From: Diphasiastrum complanatum | Taxonomy: Eukaryota; Streptophyta; Lycopodiopsida; Lycopodiales; Lycopodiaceae | Assembly (NCBI GenBank): GCA_029204225.1 | Contig: CM055100.1 | Coordinates: forward strand, 33,385,645-33,449,644 | Length of the DNA: 64,000 bases | Reading direction: 5' to 3' | Shown: one piece after another, positions 26,901 through 34,787 of the stretch | How positions within the stretch are numbered: position 1 is the stretch's first letter | How the letters are laid out: the number at the start of each line of letters is the position of its first letter | Program-made: the position numbers and the translations under genes | Notes under the pieces: generated by a model | Seen by the model: the letters and a program-made list of their open reading frames with translations, nothing else | The model's database searches: none | Told to the model about the DNA's origin: nothing

Positions 26901-29900
26901 TGGGCAATCTCATGCTCCCTGGAAGGCCAATAAAGATGTTTTTTCAAACGTGTAAAAGACTTATGAAACTCAAAGTGCCCACCAATGGGGGAAGAATGGG
27001 CATCAAGAAGGAGTTGAGGACGAATATCAAGAGTGCTGGGGATACACAAAGACCCATAATGAAAGGATTAACAAGAGAACTAGAAGAAATAACATCACGA
27101 AAATCTAGACATGTAAGATAAGGAAGAGGAAGATCATCATGCCATTTGCAATAGGCTAGATCGGCCGAATGGAGAAGAGATGCACAATGGGCCTTCGGGA
27201 GGCTCTTCATAAATTGCTTCCCAGAAATGAGGCAACAATCCTGTTGAGAATCAATATCGGGGGAGATTGAAAATCAAGCAATTTGCAATACATGTATGAG
27301 ATACAATGAAAGCCATGAAAAATAATGTGGGTGTAAAAGCATTTTGTAGGGGGTAATCTCTAAAAATTGATGTTCAGTATTACACTTTGACACATGCTAG
27401 AACCAGAAATGAAGGGAAGCCCATGACTTCTCACTTCTTTGCATATATCAGCATGATTGATCGGAAGGCCATGAGTGCTTGATTCTTTGCATATATTAGC
27501 ATATTAAAGTCTACCCAGCGCTGTTCAGAATCAATTTCAATGTACGAAAGACTCTTCTCAGGCCTTCTTGTTGCAATGATTTTGGAGCTGCGGTTCTTGG
27601 AACATGTGTTGCTGTGGATATGTGACAGGTCAACAAGGTGCAGCCAAAAAATTGCAGACCTGCACAAGAGTGATGTTGACATGCAACCTAAAGGACCAGT
27701 TTGTTAATCCATTGCTTAAACATTATATTATTGGCCTATTAGACTTTCACCTTTGACATTCATCCACTACATCTAGTGTCCAGTTTGTAGATGTCATTTT
27801 TGAGAGTAGAACTTCGCAAATCTCTTAGAGCAACTTCAAAAGTATTGTAATGTTGTCAAGATCCACATTTCAGTTTGAGTAAATATATGGACGTGACCTT
27901 GGAAGGGTTGGGTTGCTCGTACACTAGTCTCAATAAACTTTATTTTAAATATTTTGACTTGTTAGAGATTTCCTGGGGTCATTTTACTATTAGCTATGCT
28001 CTTTAGAATCATAGTTGCACTGCATTTCTGAAACGCGTTTCAGAATCGCGTTCAGAAACACGTTTTGGAAATTTTTGAAAAAATTCCAGAAACGTTTTTT
28101 TTAAACAAATTTTTTTGGGTGTTTTTTTTTGGCAATATGGGTATCAGATGAAAGCTCTAATTAAGAGCATAATTACTGTGTAATTTGCCGACTGTTTTGG
28201 GTGTAGGATGGTCCAGTTCAGGTGCATTAATCCATGTTGGGTTCTGTCAAGGATAAAAACTCAAAACTAACCTCTAGCATGTCTTTTACGATCACAGATG
28301 GTCCCAGTAAGTGTGTTTTCGCTCAGGGAGTGGAAGGCCAAGTCATGAAGAGGCCTTACCGTCGGGGCCGGGGTCTACCGGCAGCCCCCGGACCCTGCCG
28401 TTGGGGGGCATTGCCCCCAAACCTCCCATGGGGGGGCTACCCCCCTCCGAACCCCCTGAGCATTTATTGAAAACCAGAGCAAATAACAACCAAATAGCTA
28501 TTGAAAATAAGATCTGTTTGTGCCCCATCTACTGCACTTCTGAGAGGCAAAACGCTCGTTTGACCATTGATCCCTTACAGAAATTTCAGCCATAAGCTAT
28601 TTTTCCCAAATTTTTTTTTCTTTTTTTTGCGATTCTGGGAGGAGAAACGCGTTTCTCAGAAACGCGGTTTCTGAAACTTCTCCTCCCAGAAACGTGATTC
28701 TGTGCAACTATGTTTAGAATACAGATTGCTCCTGTTTATTGACATCGTTTTTAAGTGCATGTACTACATACTCTTCGTCTCTCTTCTTTTGTCTGGACTC
28801 TGGGCATACACAGTTTTGTGGAGAGATACTTTTTTTTTTATCAAAATCCATAAAATGATGGATTCTTTTTGAAAATCGAATGCCTTGGTTTCCTTGTTGG
28901 GGCATGTTATACATGATGTATAAACTTCAGGTCAAAGCTAATAGCGCAGTAAGTCAATCAGAGAGCATGGAGTTTGAAGCAGACCTTGGTCCCATTGTTG
29001 ACAAAGCTGTTGACAGCGGTTGTGGAGGAAAACCATATCCTGGCAATAGCTCCAGTGGTGGTAAACAGGAGCTGGAAAGAGGTAGCTTATCCTTCATCCA
29101 GGAATGTTATTTAGTTTTTTAATGTTATTTCTGCCTATATAGGCTTGCAGGTTAATTGGCTGCAAAAGTCATCTAGAGTATTATGGCCATTTCTGTCTAA
29201 TAATTGATCATCCGGATTGCTAACAGTACGTTCTCTCTTTGATTATTTGTCTCATTGCTTGTGTTACCTTCATTTGTTTAATGTCTAATAATTCGTTGTG
29301 ATGTTATTCATGTTTGATACTTAGGGTTGGAGAAATATCAGAGCACCAACTGGACACCCTTTTCACTGATCTTGACCCTTCTTGCAAATATCACAGTTAC
29401 GATACGTGGCCTACTTGACAAGTTTCTCAAAAAACATCTCATTGACAGAGAGGGGGTTCTTAATAATCAGGATGATTTAAGTTTGTCAATGAACCCTCAA
29501 GAATCCTTCTCGTGGAAGCCATCTCAGATACTGCATGATAGTGCCTCTACCCGAATTGTAGAGCGCGTTGAAAAGTTGGAGGAAACATTAAAAGTGCTGA
29601 TTAAACCTGTGGAACCCCTTGCTCCAAAGGAAAACCTGCCTGATCCAGCTGCGGAGCGCATCAGATCACTTGAGGTTGAGCTAGCAGAGACTAAGAAGGT
29701 ATAAATTCAGTCATTTTCAGCTTTTACTTGCATGATTTTGAAAAATGTTTTAACAGGAGAGCTTGAAAGTCTCATAAGCGTGAACTCAGAAAAGATATCA
29801 GTAGTGCTTGTAGTTTGTGATAATATGTTTCAGCTTTGTTGAGCTTTTCTGTTTGGAGCTATGCACTCTTGAGTTCGAAATCTCCTGAATGTTGTTGTTT

Positions 29901-30550
29901 CTTAAACAGTTCCACTTGGTTTGTTAGAGGCTGTCTTTGGCAGATCTTCTTTCCTTTTAATGTATCTTTGGAGTTAGAGTTGATAAGTGTAATGCTCTCA
30001 AGTCCCATTCCTAAAGGTAAATTTTGCTTAGGTCATTCCTTGTACTTCTCTCTGATTATTGTTAATTCCTTTGCATAGGCTATGCAAGCTATTCTGGCCA
30101 AGCAAGGCGAACTCTATGACTGCCTGGAGCGGTTGCAAGAGCTGAAATGGAAGGTAATGGGTTCCACAATTGAAAAGCCAGGATTTGAGTTCACTCTAAG
30201 ATCAAATGTTTCTTGCAAGGCTAACTTTCTGTACTTTATGACTTTGATAGTCGCTTCAGGTAGTCAATAACAAAATGACTAGAAATTTAGTCAAGGGGTT
30301 TGCAGATTCACAAAAGACTGGAACGAGAAAAGCATGGTATTCAATTTTGAGCATGCGGTTGCTAAAGCTGTGTGATGAAGAAATGACTTGAATGATAATA
30401 TTGCAACCTGCCCATAAGTTTTCATTTCGTCTTGAATAATATATGAGTGTAACTGCTTAATGAGCACCATGATAAGGTTGGTCTGAATATCGGTAATCTA
30501 GTTGTTTTCTTTTGAACTCTTTACAGAAAAAGAGATTCCATTGCTGGTGA
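1399..30550 (+). CDS. SFH / SEC14-nodulin-like phosphatidylinositol transfer protein gene, 12 exons, 5' partial
   Basis: Twelve exons join in compatible phases to 505 codons plus a stop. Exons 1-6 encode the end of the CRAL-TRIO N-lobe ([13 protein letters not shown]) and the SEC14 lipid-binding fold, with [50 protein letters not shown] and [13 protein letters not shown]. Exons 7-9 encode an acidic linker with the ESGSDAEDI and PIVDKAVD signatures of plant SFH proteins. Exons 10-12 encode a hydrophobic stretch, a coiled coil and the end KKRFHCW. The family exchanges phosphatidylinositol and phosphatidylcholine and stimulates PI 4-phosphate production at membranes in polarised growth (established for AtSFH1/COW1). 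Which paralogue this is cannot be told. The 5' exons lie outside the window. Introns of 10.3, 6.0, 3.9 and 5.1 kb are filled with transposons, yet no exon is damaged. Confidence 0.95.
1619..2880. repeat. Unclassified repeat-like stretch with an ATGCA-rich block
   Basis: Positions about 1735-2075 are unusually dense in overlapping CATGCA/ATGCAAG words, with runs such as GATGCATGCATGCAACATGC. The rest is non-coding and includes a short G-run near 2433. It could be part of a decayed LTR or leader, but no ends, primer site or coding were identified. Confidence 0.35.
3600..6257 (+). mobile_element. Degenerate LINE (non-LTR retrotransposon), 5' truncated; 3' tail continues at 11509
   Basis: Reading + in changing frames, an apurinic-endonuclease-like piece (ACYFAPQT-type motif near 3700) comes first, then reverse transcriptase. 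[13 protein letters not shown] (motif A) and [19 protein letters not shown] (motif B) lie near 4340-4580, and LYADDVVLL (motif C) near 4632-4660. After RT a long C-terminal region carries a Cys-His knuckle [20 protein letters not shown] near 5625-5690 and ends at 5864-5866. At least three frame changes and a stop near 4292 make it dead. The 3' UTR is cut by Copia A at 6257/11509. The element is close to bacterial-style RT only in motif spacing; the knuckle places it with plant LINEs. Confidence 0.88.
4346..5866 (+). pseudogene. LINE ORF2 remnant: reverse transcriptase and C-terminal knuckle
   Basis: Three overlapping reading frames cover one ancestral protein. RT motifs A and B are in one frame (4346 onward). 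Motif C YADD and the thumb follow in the next frame (4645-5055). The long C-terminal domain (4922-5866) is in a frame compatible with motifs A and B. The frame changes lie near 4615 and 5035. The protein could not be made from this copy. Confidence 0.82.
6258..6648 (-). repeat. Copia A 3' LTR
   Basis: The LTR is 391 bp, TG...CA bounded, and matches 11113-11503 base for base as far as can be read. The polypurine tract lies directly beside it at 6649-6656. The element's final stop codon would fall in the first bases of this LTR (6643-6645). Confidence 0.95.
6643..10737 (-). pseudogene. Copia A gag-pol, one frame with three stop codons and an RT active-site deletion
   Basis: The 1365 codons share one frame; the likely start is the methionine at 10689 (MSSLAESM). 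In order: gag with a [14 protein letters not shown] knuckle, protease [12 protein letters not shown], integrase (HERYGH..., CETC, then D-D-E with [24 protein letters not shown]), RT and RNase H ([14 protein letters not shown]). The frame is broken by TGA at 8644-8646 (arginine expected), TGA at 7792-7794 (tryptophan expected) and TAG at 6775-6777 (glutamine expected). All three are C:G to T:A changes. Near 7530 the text jumps from DGNIVL to MKNLGLIHY, losing the YVDD box. No functional RT can come from this copy. Confidence 0.93.
11101..11112 (-). other. Copia A primer binding site
   Basis: On the - strand this reads TGGTATCAGAGC, the complement of plant initiator methionine tRNA used by most Copia elements, directly abutting the LTR. 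Confidence 0.93.
11113..11503 (-). repeat. Copia A 5' LTR
   Basis: The LTR is next to the initiator-tRNA-type primer site (11101-11112) and carries the promoter end of the element for transcription towards lower coordinates. Confidence 0.95.
11509..11551 (+). repeat. 3' tail of the LINE with TAA/TTCTAA simple repeat
   Basis: The sequence resumes directly after the right-hand CCTTT duplication of Copia A and runs into an AATAATAATAATTCTAATTC tract. A simple A-rich repeat tail is the usual 3' end of a LINE. The LINE's own target duplication could not be identified. Confidence 0.6.
11827..12093 (+). CDS. SFH exon 2 (CRAL-TRIO core)
   Basis: The exon has 89 codons and starts after TTGCAG. It holds [47 protein letters not shown] and [13 protein letters not shown], ending at TTILDVAGV before GTAAGG. 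These are the central strands and helices of the lipid-binding pocket. The splice site inside DVxGV|GLKNF is the standard position in plant SFH genes. Confidence 0.95.
12094..13430. other. SFH intron 2, unoccupied stretch
   Basis: Starts with the GTAAGG donor. It is AT-rich and non-coding; no transposon signature was recognised. Confidence 0.55.
13432..13522. repeat. Compound (GA)n / (GAA)n microsatellite
   Basis: About 60 bp of uninterrupted GA is followed by about 30 bp of GAA. Short reading frames across it are artefacts of the repeat. Confidence 0.95.
13774..15540. mobile_element. Copia B fragment with inverted 3' half
   Basis: On the + strand, 13924-14670 encodes the linker and RT of a Copia element: [19 protein letters not shown], a stop at 14059, [42 protein letters not shown] and [10 protein letters not shown] small frameshift lies at ALYG near 14405. 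The strand then switches. On the - strand, 15534 down to about 15325 reads [12 protein letters not shown] and [13 protein letters not shown], and 15203 downward reads [17 protein letters not shown]: the part that normally follows RT. Stops and a GA microsatellite break it further. No LTRs were found. Confidence 0.85.
14904..14955. repeat. (GA)n microsatellite
   Basis: About 50 bp of GA follow a G-run, inside or beside the inverted half of Copia B. Confidence 0.95.
15541..18062. other. SFH intron 2, distal part with leader-like repeats
   Basis: An ATGCA-rich patch lies at about 15720-15850. At 16070-16350 a degenerate repeat with a GGGCGCT core occurs four times at 78-90 bp spacing. No protein homology was recognised. 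The region could be the leader or LTR of an unclassified retroelement. The acceptor before 18063 closes the intron. Confidence 0.4.
16074..16355. repeat. Four degenerate repeats with GGGCGCT core
   Basis: GGGCGCT occurs at 16098, 16176, 16266 and 16344. The flanks resemble CAATCTGTTGGTTGGAAGA or CAATCAACTACTTGGAGGA, the second being partly a reversed-sense version of the first. Confidence 0.6.
18063..18140 (+). CDS. SFH exon 3
   Basis: The exon has 26 codons, phase 0 on both sides (TTTTACAG acceptor, GTAAGT donor). It encodes [20 protein letters not shown] followed by NDNYPE, an uninterrupted match to the SFH CRAL-TRIO domain. Confidence 0.95.
18141..19016. other. SFH intron 3
   Basis: The intron runs from GTAAGT to TTTTTTGCAG with no recognisable insertion. 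Confidence 0.7.
19017..19118 (+). CDS. SFH exon 4
   Basis: The exon has 34 codons after TTTTTTGCAG and before GTACGT. It encodes [20 protein letters not shown] followed by [14 protein letters not shown], the helix-loop that gates the SEC14 lipid pocket. Confidence 0.95.
19329..19378 (+). CDS. SFH exon 5
   Basis: This 50-bp exon encodes [16 protein letters not shown] plus the first two bases (AG) of a serine codon. The acceptor is TTTTTCAG and the donor is GTGTAC. The split serine is completed by the first base of the next exon. Confidence 0.93.
19488..19587 (+). CDS. SFH exon 6
   Basis: This 100-bp exon follows TGAGCAG. The first T completes the split AG|T serine. It then encodes [20 protein letters not shown] and [13 protein letters not shown], the conserved end of the SEC14 domain with the cysteine-rich GGNCTC motif. 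The donor is GTTGTA, weaker than the other donors of this gene but at the expected position. Confidence 0.92.
19778..19870 (+). CDS. SFH exon 7
   Basis: The exon has 31 codons after CTTTGCAG and before GTGTGT. It encodes [16 protein letters not shown] followed by a polar stretch ending VVDELK. The RQIVTV motif closes the SEC14 domain in plant SFH proteins; the rest starts the variable linker. Confidence 0.9.
19871..20519. other. SFH intron 7, proximal part
   Basis: The donor GTGTGT is followed by TCTG/CA-rich simple sequence (about 19875-19920) and AT-rich non-coding DNA up to the Gypsy remnant. Confidence 0.55.
20520..22560 (-). mobile_element. Gypsy A remnant (protease, RT, integrase pieces)
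   Basis: On the - strand, high to low coordinate: a protease-like stretch near 22500 ([13 protein letters not shown], with the usual catalytic Asp-Ser-Gly altered), a linker, RT near 21790-21405 ([33 protein letters not shown]), then [18 protein letters not shown]. After a GC-rich insertion follow [16 protein letters not shown] and scattered integrase pieces (VDRLTKM near 20870; [17 protein letters not shown] near 20600-20660). RNase H and most of the integrase core are missing, and stops are frequent. No LTRs were found. Confidence 0.88.
21071..21289. mobile_element. Small GC-rich hAT-like MITE candidate inside Gypsy A
   Basis: A GC-rich insert of about 219 bp splits the Gypsy A RT between VISD and HGLEID. 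It is flanked by GGTCCGAC (21063-21070) and GGTCTGAA (21290-21297), an imperfect 8-bp duplication. Both halves are built of GGACGCGTCC / GTCCGG palindromic words and surround an AT-rich centre (about 21145-21183). The terminal repeats are weak, so the exact ends and the hAT assignment are tentative. Confidence 0.5.
22640..23080 (-). mobile_element. Gypsy fragment, pre-RT region
   Basis: The - strand reads [45 protein letters not shown] and, after a stop, [15 protein letters not shown]: the segment just before RT in Gypsy elements. It resembles the Gypsy family at 39-42 kb more than the neighbouring Gypsy A. Confidence 0.75.
23111..23732. other. SFH intron 7, distal part
   Basis: AT-rich non-coding DNA ending in the GGAAGCAG acceptor. 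Nothing else recognised. Confidence 0.55.
23733..23837 (+). CDS. SFH exon 8 (acidic linker)
   Basis: The exon has 35 codons between GGAAGCAG and GTTAGA. It encodes a polar linker containing [15 protein letters not shown] and ending NSVFEE. ESGSxAEDIxSP is a recurring motif in plant SFH linkers. An alternative acceptor two bases downstream (after GCAGAG) would break the frame, so the GCAG acceptor is preferred. Confidence 0.87.
24254..25079. mobile_element. hAT-like MITE with GGAACGTTCC-type subterminal arrays
   Basis: The left end CTTAGTTGCCCGTTCC and the reverse complement of the right end, CTTAGAAGCCCGTTCC, match at 14 of 16 positions. The flanks CTTTAGTG (24246-24253) and CTTTAATG (25080-25087) form an 8-bp duplication with one mismatch, as left by hAT transposases. 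The first 60 bp and last 90 bp are packed with GTTCCGGAAC, GGAACGTTCC and CGTTCC words next to a T-run. The 826-bp element has no transposase. Its interior contains two direct copies and one inverted copy of a CACTGCAAAGAGAAATCAAT-like segment. Confidence 0.85.
25088..25440. other. SFH intron 8, non-coding stretch
   Basis: No coding. A GTTTTTTTTT/GGGGGGGG run lies near 25330-25350 and starts the first of two diverged repeat units (see the chromovirus entry). Confidence 0.5.
25310..25785. repeat. Two diverged direct repeat units of about 235 bp
   Basis: The T/G-run followed by a TTCTRGYRTTCTRT-like segment, and the GAGTCCCACSTAATAC / CATGGTACATACA-like segments, occur near 25325-25520 and again near 25560-25790 in the same order. 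The position after the chromodomain suggests repeats in the 3' untranslated part of the chromovirus. Confidence 0.6.
25440..27240 (-). mobile_element. Chromovirus (Gypsy with chromodomain) remnant
   Basis: Reading - from 27200: an RNase H end piece, integrase zinc region ([39 protein letters not shown]), integrase core ([20 protein letters not shown]), the GPY-like tail ([20 protein letters not shown]) and a chromodomain ([20 protein letters not shown]) near 25800-25870. Stops and frame changes are frequent. Below 25790 comes a 3' untranslated region containing two diverged repeat units. Gag, protease and RT are not present. Confidence 0.87.
27241..28001. other. SFH intron 8, non-coding stretch
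   Basis: AT-rich with no recognised coding or repeat ends. Confidence 0.5.
28010..28712. mobile_element. hAT-like MITE with GAAACGCGTTTC-type subterminal palindromes
   Basis: The terminal inverted repeat CATAGTTGCAC is perfect over 11 bp and TTTAGAAT flanks it exactly on both sides (28002-28009 and 28713-28720). Inside the left end is a perfect 20-bp palindrome at 28026-28045 (TTCTGAAACGCGTTTCAGAA). Inside the right end 14-bp arms at 28633-28646 and 28678-28691 enclose two more GAAACGCG palindromes. T-runs adjoin each array. The interior (about 28140-28590) includes a very GC-rich, G-tract-rich segment at 28345-28460. It is homologous, in opposite orientation, to the interior of the element at 63041-63866. 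No transposase is encoded. Confidence 0.92.
28931..29081 (+). CDS. SFH exon 9
   Basis: The exon follows AACTTCAG. Fifty codons plus one base encode a stretch with [12 protein letters not shown], the counterpart of the 'VPMVDKAVD' motif of plant SFH proteins. It is followed by a glycine/serine-rich segment. The donor GTAGCT leaves phase 1, matching the two bases opening exon 10. Confidence 0.88.
29325..29698 (+). CDS. SFH exon 10 (C-terminal hydrophobic and coiled-coil region)
   Basis: This 374-bp exon begins after GATACTTAG. It encodes [19 protein letters not shown], a hydrophobic segment at the place where SFH proteins carry a membrane-associating stretch. Two heptad-like stretches follow, around [16 protein letters not shown] and [14 protein letters not shown]. 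It ends before GTATAA in phase 0. Confidence 0.92.
30079..30153 (+). CDS. SFH exon 11
   Basis: The exon has 25 codons after TTGCATAG and before GTAATG. It encodes [20 protein letters not shown] and ELKWK, continuing the coiled coil of exon 10. Confidence 0.92.
30527..30550 (+). CDS. SFH last exon with stop codon
   Basis: Seven codons follow the acceptor TTTACAG and give KKRFHCW and TGA at 30548-30550. Short basic, cysteine/tryptophan-containing ends are usual in the family. The exon is too short to be convincing alone; it is supported by its acceptor, phase and family-like ending. Confidence 0.8.
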   Translation, partial: KKRFHCW

Positions 30551-31589
30551 AGAAGAGAAAGCTCACTGTGTTTAAGGGAATAAAGCTACCTAGTTGCTAT
30601 GGAATTGTCTCCAATGCATTATATGGGGCAGCATCTTTCTTGTTTGTTGATTCATTTGATCTCTGGCTGGAGCTCATGTGTTCAGATCGTCCACCATGCT
30701 CTTTATTAAAGGCCATCATAACCCGGGCTGAAGTTGACTATTCATTTTGAAGTGTGCTTTGACAATGTTTTTGTTTAGTTGCACTAGTCAGAGATCTAAG
30801 CATCTACATATGTACATGGAAGATTTGCTGGTAGCACTTCCTAGAAGATGAGCAGCGGATAGTTTGTATCCACATCATAATGCTAAACATTCAAATGGCA
30901 AAATTATCCCTGTAGCCAGTATGGCTGTGTATTGTGTATTTACATACTTGTACAAAGTCAGTGAAATAGGTTTTCTATGTGTTTCAAAAGACGAGCTTTA
31001 ATTTATAACAATAGTATTATTTGCGTCTGATTTCCAAATATTTTGACTTCTTAGTATGAGAGGAAATTATTTGGCTTAATACTTGCTATTGTGTGGTCAT
31101 CTAGATTCATATATCATTGCGGGAATTACTCTCTCAAGTGCATTAGCAACTTTTAAGTTTGAGACATGTAAGTCATCTTGTCATGTTTGTTGGGTTTGTA
31201 GCATGCAATATCATCAAAATTGTATACTGGGAAACGACTCCGCAGTCCCTACCCAAGTATTTGTGAGCGGTAATGTTAAAATCCTCAGAATTGGTGTAAA
31301 AGTCCAGATTCTATGTAATTCATTGTTGCACTAGTCATCAAAACTAGAGATGTTAAAGTTGTTACATTAGTTCTGTCGAGTACAAATCTATGGCGATGGA
31401 AAAGATTTGTGCCAGTCTCAATTTTTACTAGACTTCACAATCGGAAATTCAGGGGAAAGGGACTATTGTAGCATCAAGATTTCAAGGCCAGTTTATTCAA
31501 GTTCCTTCTCAATCTTATCATGGAATTTGTTATGGATATGGTTGAAAAATAATGTCTATTCATGTTGAAGATAATGTATTTTATTAGTC

Positions 31590-31650
31590 AAACACCCACC
31601 CCTCACCCCTCCCGGAGGAGGGGGGGGGGGGGGTGGTGTGGGTGGGCGGG
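31590..31650. repeat. C-block / G-tract inverted repeat
   Basis: CACCCACCCCTCACCCCTCC is followed by GGAGGAGG, a run of about 14 G and GGTGGTGTGGGTGGG. The two halves can pair imperfectly, and the G half could also form a quadruplex. Confidence 0.7.
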
Positions 31651-31990
31651 AATAGGATGGAGGAGGATGTACTCCAGTCCCTCACCTTAGCCTCATGGAA
31701 GCCATATCGAAGCTGAAAGAGCCCTACAATACAGCAAATAATAAAGCTATGGAAATAAGAAAACCAAAGGGAGGAAGGTTCTCCTTCCATCTATTTAAAA
31801 TGGCAATTGGATGCTTGTACTTTGTGTTCATGTGACTTATATAAGTGAGTTGACATTTATTGCTAATTACTAGATGGGTTGGGCCCCTAGGTTGTAGGAG
31901 CCTACACAAGTCACCACCTACCACTAATCACATATATTAAAGAGTGGGGAGGAAGTGAATATATATTCCCCCCTTTACAAAAAAAAATTT

Positions 31991-31992
<2 letters not shown>

Positions 31993-32036
<44 letters not shown>
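31993..32036. repeat. (CA)n microsatellite
   Basis: About 22 uninterrupted CA units. Confidence 0.95.
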
Positions 32037-32040
<4 letters not shown>

Positions 32041-32799
32041 CCGCGTGGACATGCGCACACACCTTGATGCTTCTACTTTTGATTTCTAAGCACTTTGATA
32101 CTTACACATGTCAAGCTCCCTTGCTAAATAACAACTTGTTTTATTGGTTCAATAAGCTTGTCTGGTTATGTCGTGGGGCCAACTACCATTGAGTGCCTAA
32201 ATTTTTCTTTCTATTTGGTGTTGCTATTCTTTGTACTCCCATGGTCTCAAAAAGGGTGCTTTTTCAATTCTATACAATAAATGCCTTCACCTATGATCAC
32301 AATGGGTTTTACAAAACCTTCATGAACTTCTTGATCTTGCATTGTACCTTGTTGATTGAACTACTTATTTGCATAATTGTAGTCCTTAGAGACTTATGTT
32401 GGTCAAGTGCGTGAACCTCTTGACACAACATTGCCAATTAACTTAGAATAAATTGCAAGGCTTGTAAAACGTGATGACATTTGTTTTGAGACTTCGACCT
32501 ATTGGTATTTTTTGAGTTATCCGATTTTAGGCCAAAATCATTGTTTTTAGTTTACCTCTAAATTATCTTAAAAAAAAAGCCAAAAAATGCATATTTTCAA
32601 TAAAGCACTATTTTGCAAACTTCATAAAACCATCATACTTATATATGAAATAACATTCCAAACAACACATGATTTTTGAAACTCAAAATCCCATCAAAAT
32701 ACAAAACGACTTCAATATATTTACATATTCTTTTTTTCAAAGTACATTTTCTAGGGAATTTTCACTGGTGTCTCTCAATTTAGAACTTGACATATTCTA

Positions 32800-33990
32800 A
32801 ACAATCGTTTTCAACTGATGAAGTGGAAGACCTGTCTTCTTCATGAGAGTCAACTGACATATCTTCCTCAAAATCAATGTCCAATGTTGACAATAAACCT
32901 TGTAAGTCAACTTTTCTCTGTTGCTGACGAGTTGAGGATGATAATTGTTCCATTTATCCAAGTCGTTCTTTCAATATGGATATAGTTGACTTTCATAGAT
33001 GATTGGTCATTGTTAACTCAAAATTAAACGCCAAAACATCTACATCTTGTGCGTTCAAATCGTCAACTCTTGGTTGACTTTTTGGCAATCTCTTTCTCTT
33101 GCCCTTCGGATCTACTTGTAACATTTCAATTTTGTACCTTCCCACAAAAGCATTTGTTGAAGTGGTGCGCAACCAATGGACACACAGTGCTTTTGTCAGG
33201 TTGCTAGTTTGAATGAAACCAAGCACTTTGGAAATCCAAAATGGATGTCTTTCGTTGTTTTTTGAAGCTAGAATTGCAACAAGACTTCCAATTTGAATTT
33301 CATTCAAATCACTGCATCACTTCATTTTTGTAGCTTTTACAGTCCACATAAATTTCACTTTCCTCACAGGCCAATGAAATTATTTAGTTGTTGATGTGTC
33401 TTCGAGGTTGAGCAAATTAATTTTGTGTTCATCAAAAAAGTCCATTCACCAATGTTGATCAAACTCATCAAAAAACTGATATGCTGCTTGAATACTTGAT
33501 TTCAAAAAAATTAATGAGGCAAATGGATCAACCTCATGATGTTCTCTTTGCGCCTTTTGTTCTTCTAGCATGGACTTTAAAGGAGATAACACAACAAGCT
33601 TGATGTGAGTAGAAGGCATATTGAGCAAAAATAAACTCCTTCAGGAGGTAGCTATGAAATTGAATTTGAAAATTGTTTGCCCCATAACAATGTAATGTCT
33701 GTTTCATTATGTTTGATTTTAAACTGATGTTGAAAGCTACTATCACTAATGTTAGCTACACAACGCTCTGTATCATTGGAAGCCTTAATATAATCACAAA
33801 AATCATATGTGTGTCTAATTAATGACACATTTGGCTTTGGCACATACGATTCTTCGACAAAGCTTTGAAGCACTGGTAAAGAAAATGCCTTCTTGCTTCT
33901 CAATCTCTTGGAAAAATGGCTAAACAGTTGATCAATTTGATCGTGGGTGTGGCCCACGAACAAAAATGCTATTTTTATTTTTTTGAAGAT
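32800..33990 (-). pseudogene. DUF7869-like transposon-derived gene fragment
   Basis: Reading -: VGHTHDQIDQLFSHFSKRLR near 33960-33900, then SFVEESYVPKPN and TYDFCDYIKAS, then after frame changes a region with LVAILASKNNERHPFWISKV near 33290-33220. The GHTHxQIDQxFS motif and the later 'PFWigkV' segment are typical of DUF7869-type proteins, which are widespread in large eukaryotic genomes and probably transposon derived. That classification is from memory of the motif and would need a profile search. Confidence 0.6.
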
Positions 33991-34088
33991 TTTTTTTTAC
34001 TATCATGGACAAGTATGCCAAAACAGTTTGGCTTTTATTCCCCTAGCAGTGTTGTTAAGCTGCAAATAAAGTGTTTCTGAAAGATTTT

Positions 34089-34774
34089 TGTGAAAAATTG
34101 CCAATATTGGCAAATCTAGCCATGTAGCATATTGTACGTTTTTGTCTATAATTGGATTCCACACATGTATGGCCAAAGTGCCACAAATCTACTCCTAAAG
34201 TAGGTTAGCTTGAGTAAAAAAAAGTGGTTATGTCTATTTGGTAGAGATCCCTACTTTATAGGATCTAGACCTTGATTTATGATGAGATTTTGACCAACTA
34301 GCTATCTACCAAGCATGACTCTAGGAAATAGGCTAGGGTTTCATTTTAGGAAAAAAACGGTTGAGTTAACTTCCTTATTACATGCTGGAAATTCACCTAA
34401 CTTTACAAAGGAAGTGAGTTTTGCTATGTATTCCATCTCTCCATAGTGAGAAGATGGATTATTTTTGGAGCACATTGGAAATCTCGGATTTGCTCTCTAT
34501 GTACATTGTTTTTCTTGATCCAAATGAAACCAACACTTAGTACACTTCAAACACTGTCTATAGGCCATACAACATGCTGCACTTTACACGTGCGGGCTCG
34601 GATCTATGTTTTTGATCTTTGATTTGATTATCAATGCTTGTTAAGTTGTCAAATTGCCAATCTAGATCAAGATTTTGTTGACTAGTTTTTTGATAGATTG
34701 TTAAGCAAGTACATAATCACACTTGTGGATCTTTCAAGATCCATTTATGGTCCAAAAAGTACTGTACTTTCACA
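34089..34774 (+). repeat. Copia D 5' LTR
   Basis: Begins TGTGAAAAATTGCC, ends ACTTTCACA, and is followed directly by the primer site. It matches the LTR at 43993-44625 along its length but with many differences and 53 bp more. The two are therefore old or belong to different insertions. Confidence 0.88.
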
Positions 34775-34787
34775 TGGTATCAGAGCC
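34775..34787 (+). other. Copia D primer binding site
   Basis: TGGTATCAGAGCC abuts the LTR end, complementary to initiator methionine tRNA. Confidence 0.92.

Larger units (their letters stand above)
30551..32799. other. 3' UTR and downstream flank of the SFH gene, with simple repeats
   Basis: The 3' UTR must begin at 30551, but no polyadenylation site can be fixed. The stretch has no recognisable coding. It contains a C-rich/G-tract inverted repeat near 31590-31650 and a CA microsatellite at about 31993-32036. Confidence 0.45.

Noticed and set aside
28234-28595. Open frames across the GC-rich MITE core
   Set aside because: They result from G/C-rich composition; no transposase or other family motif is present.
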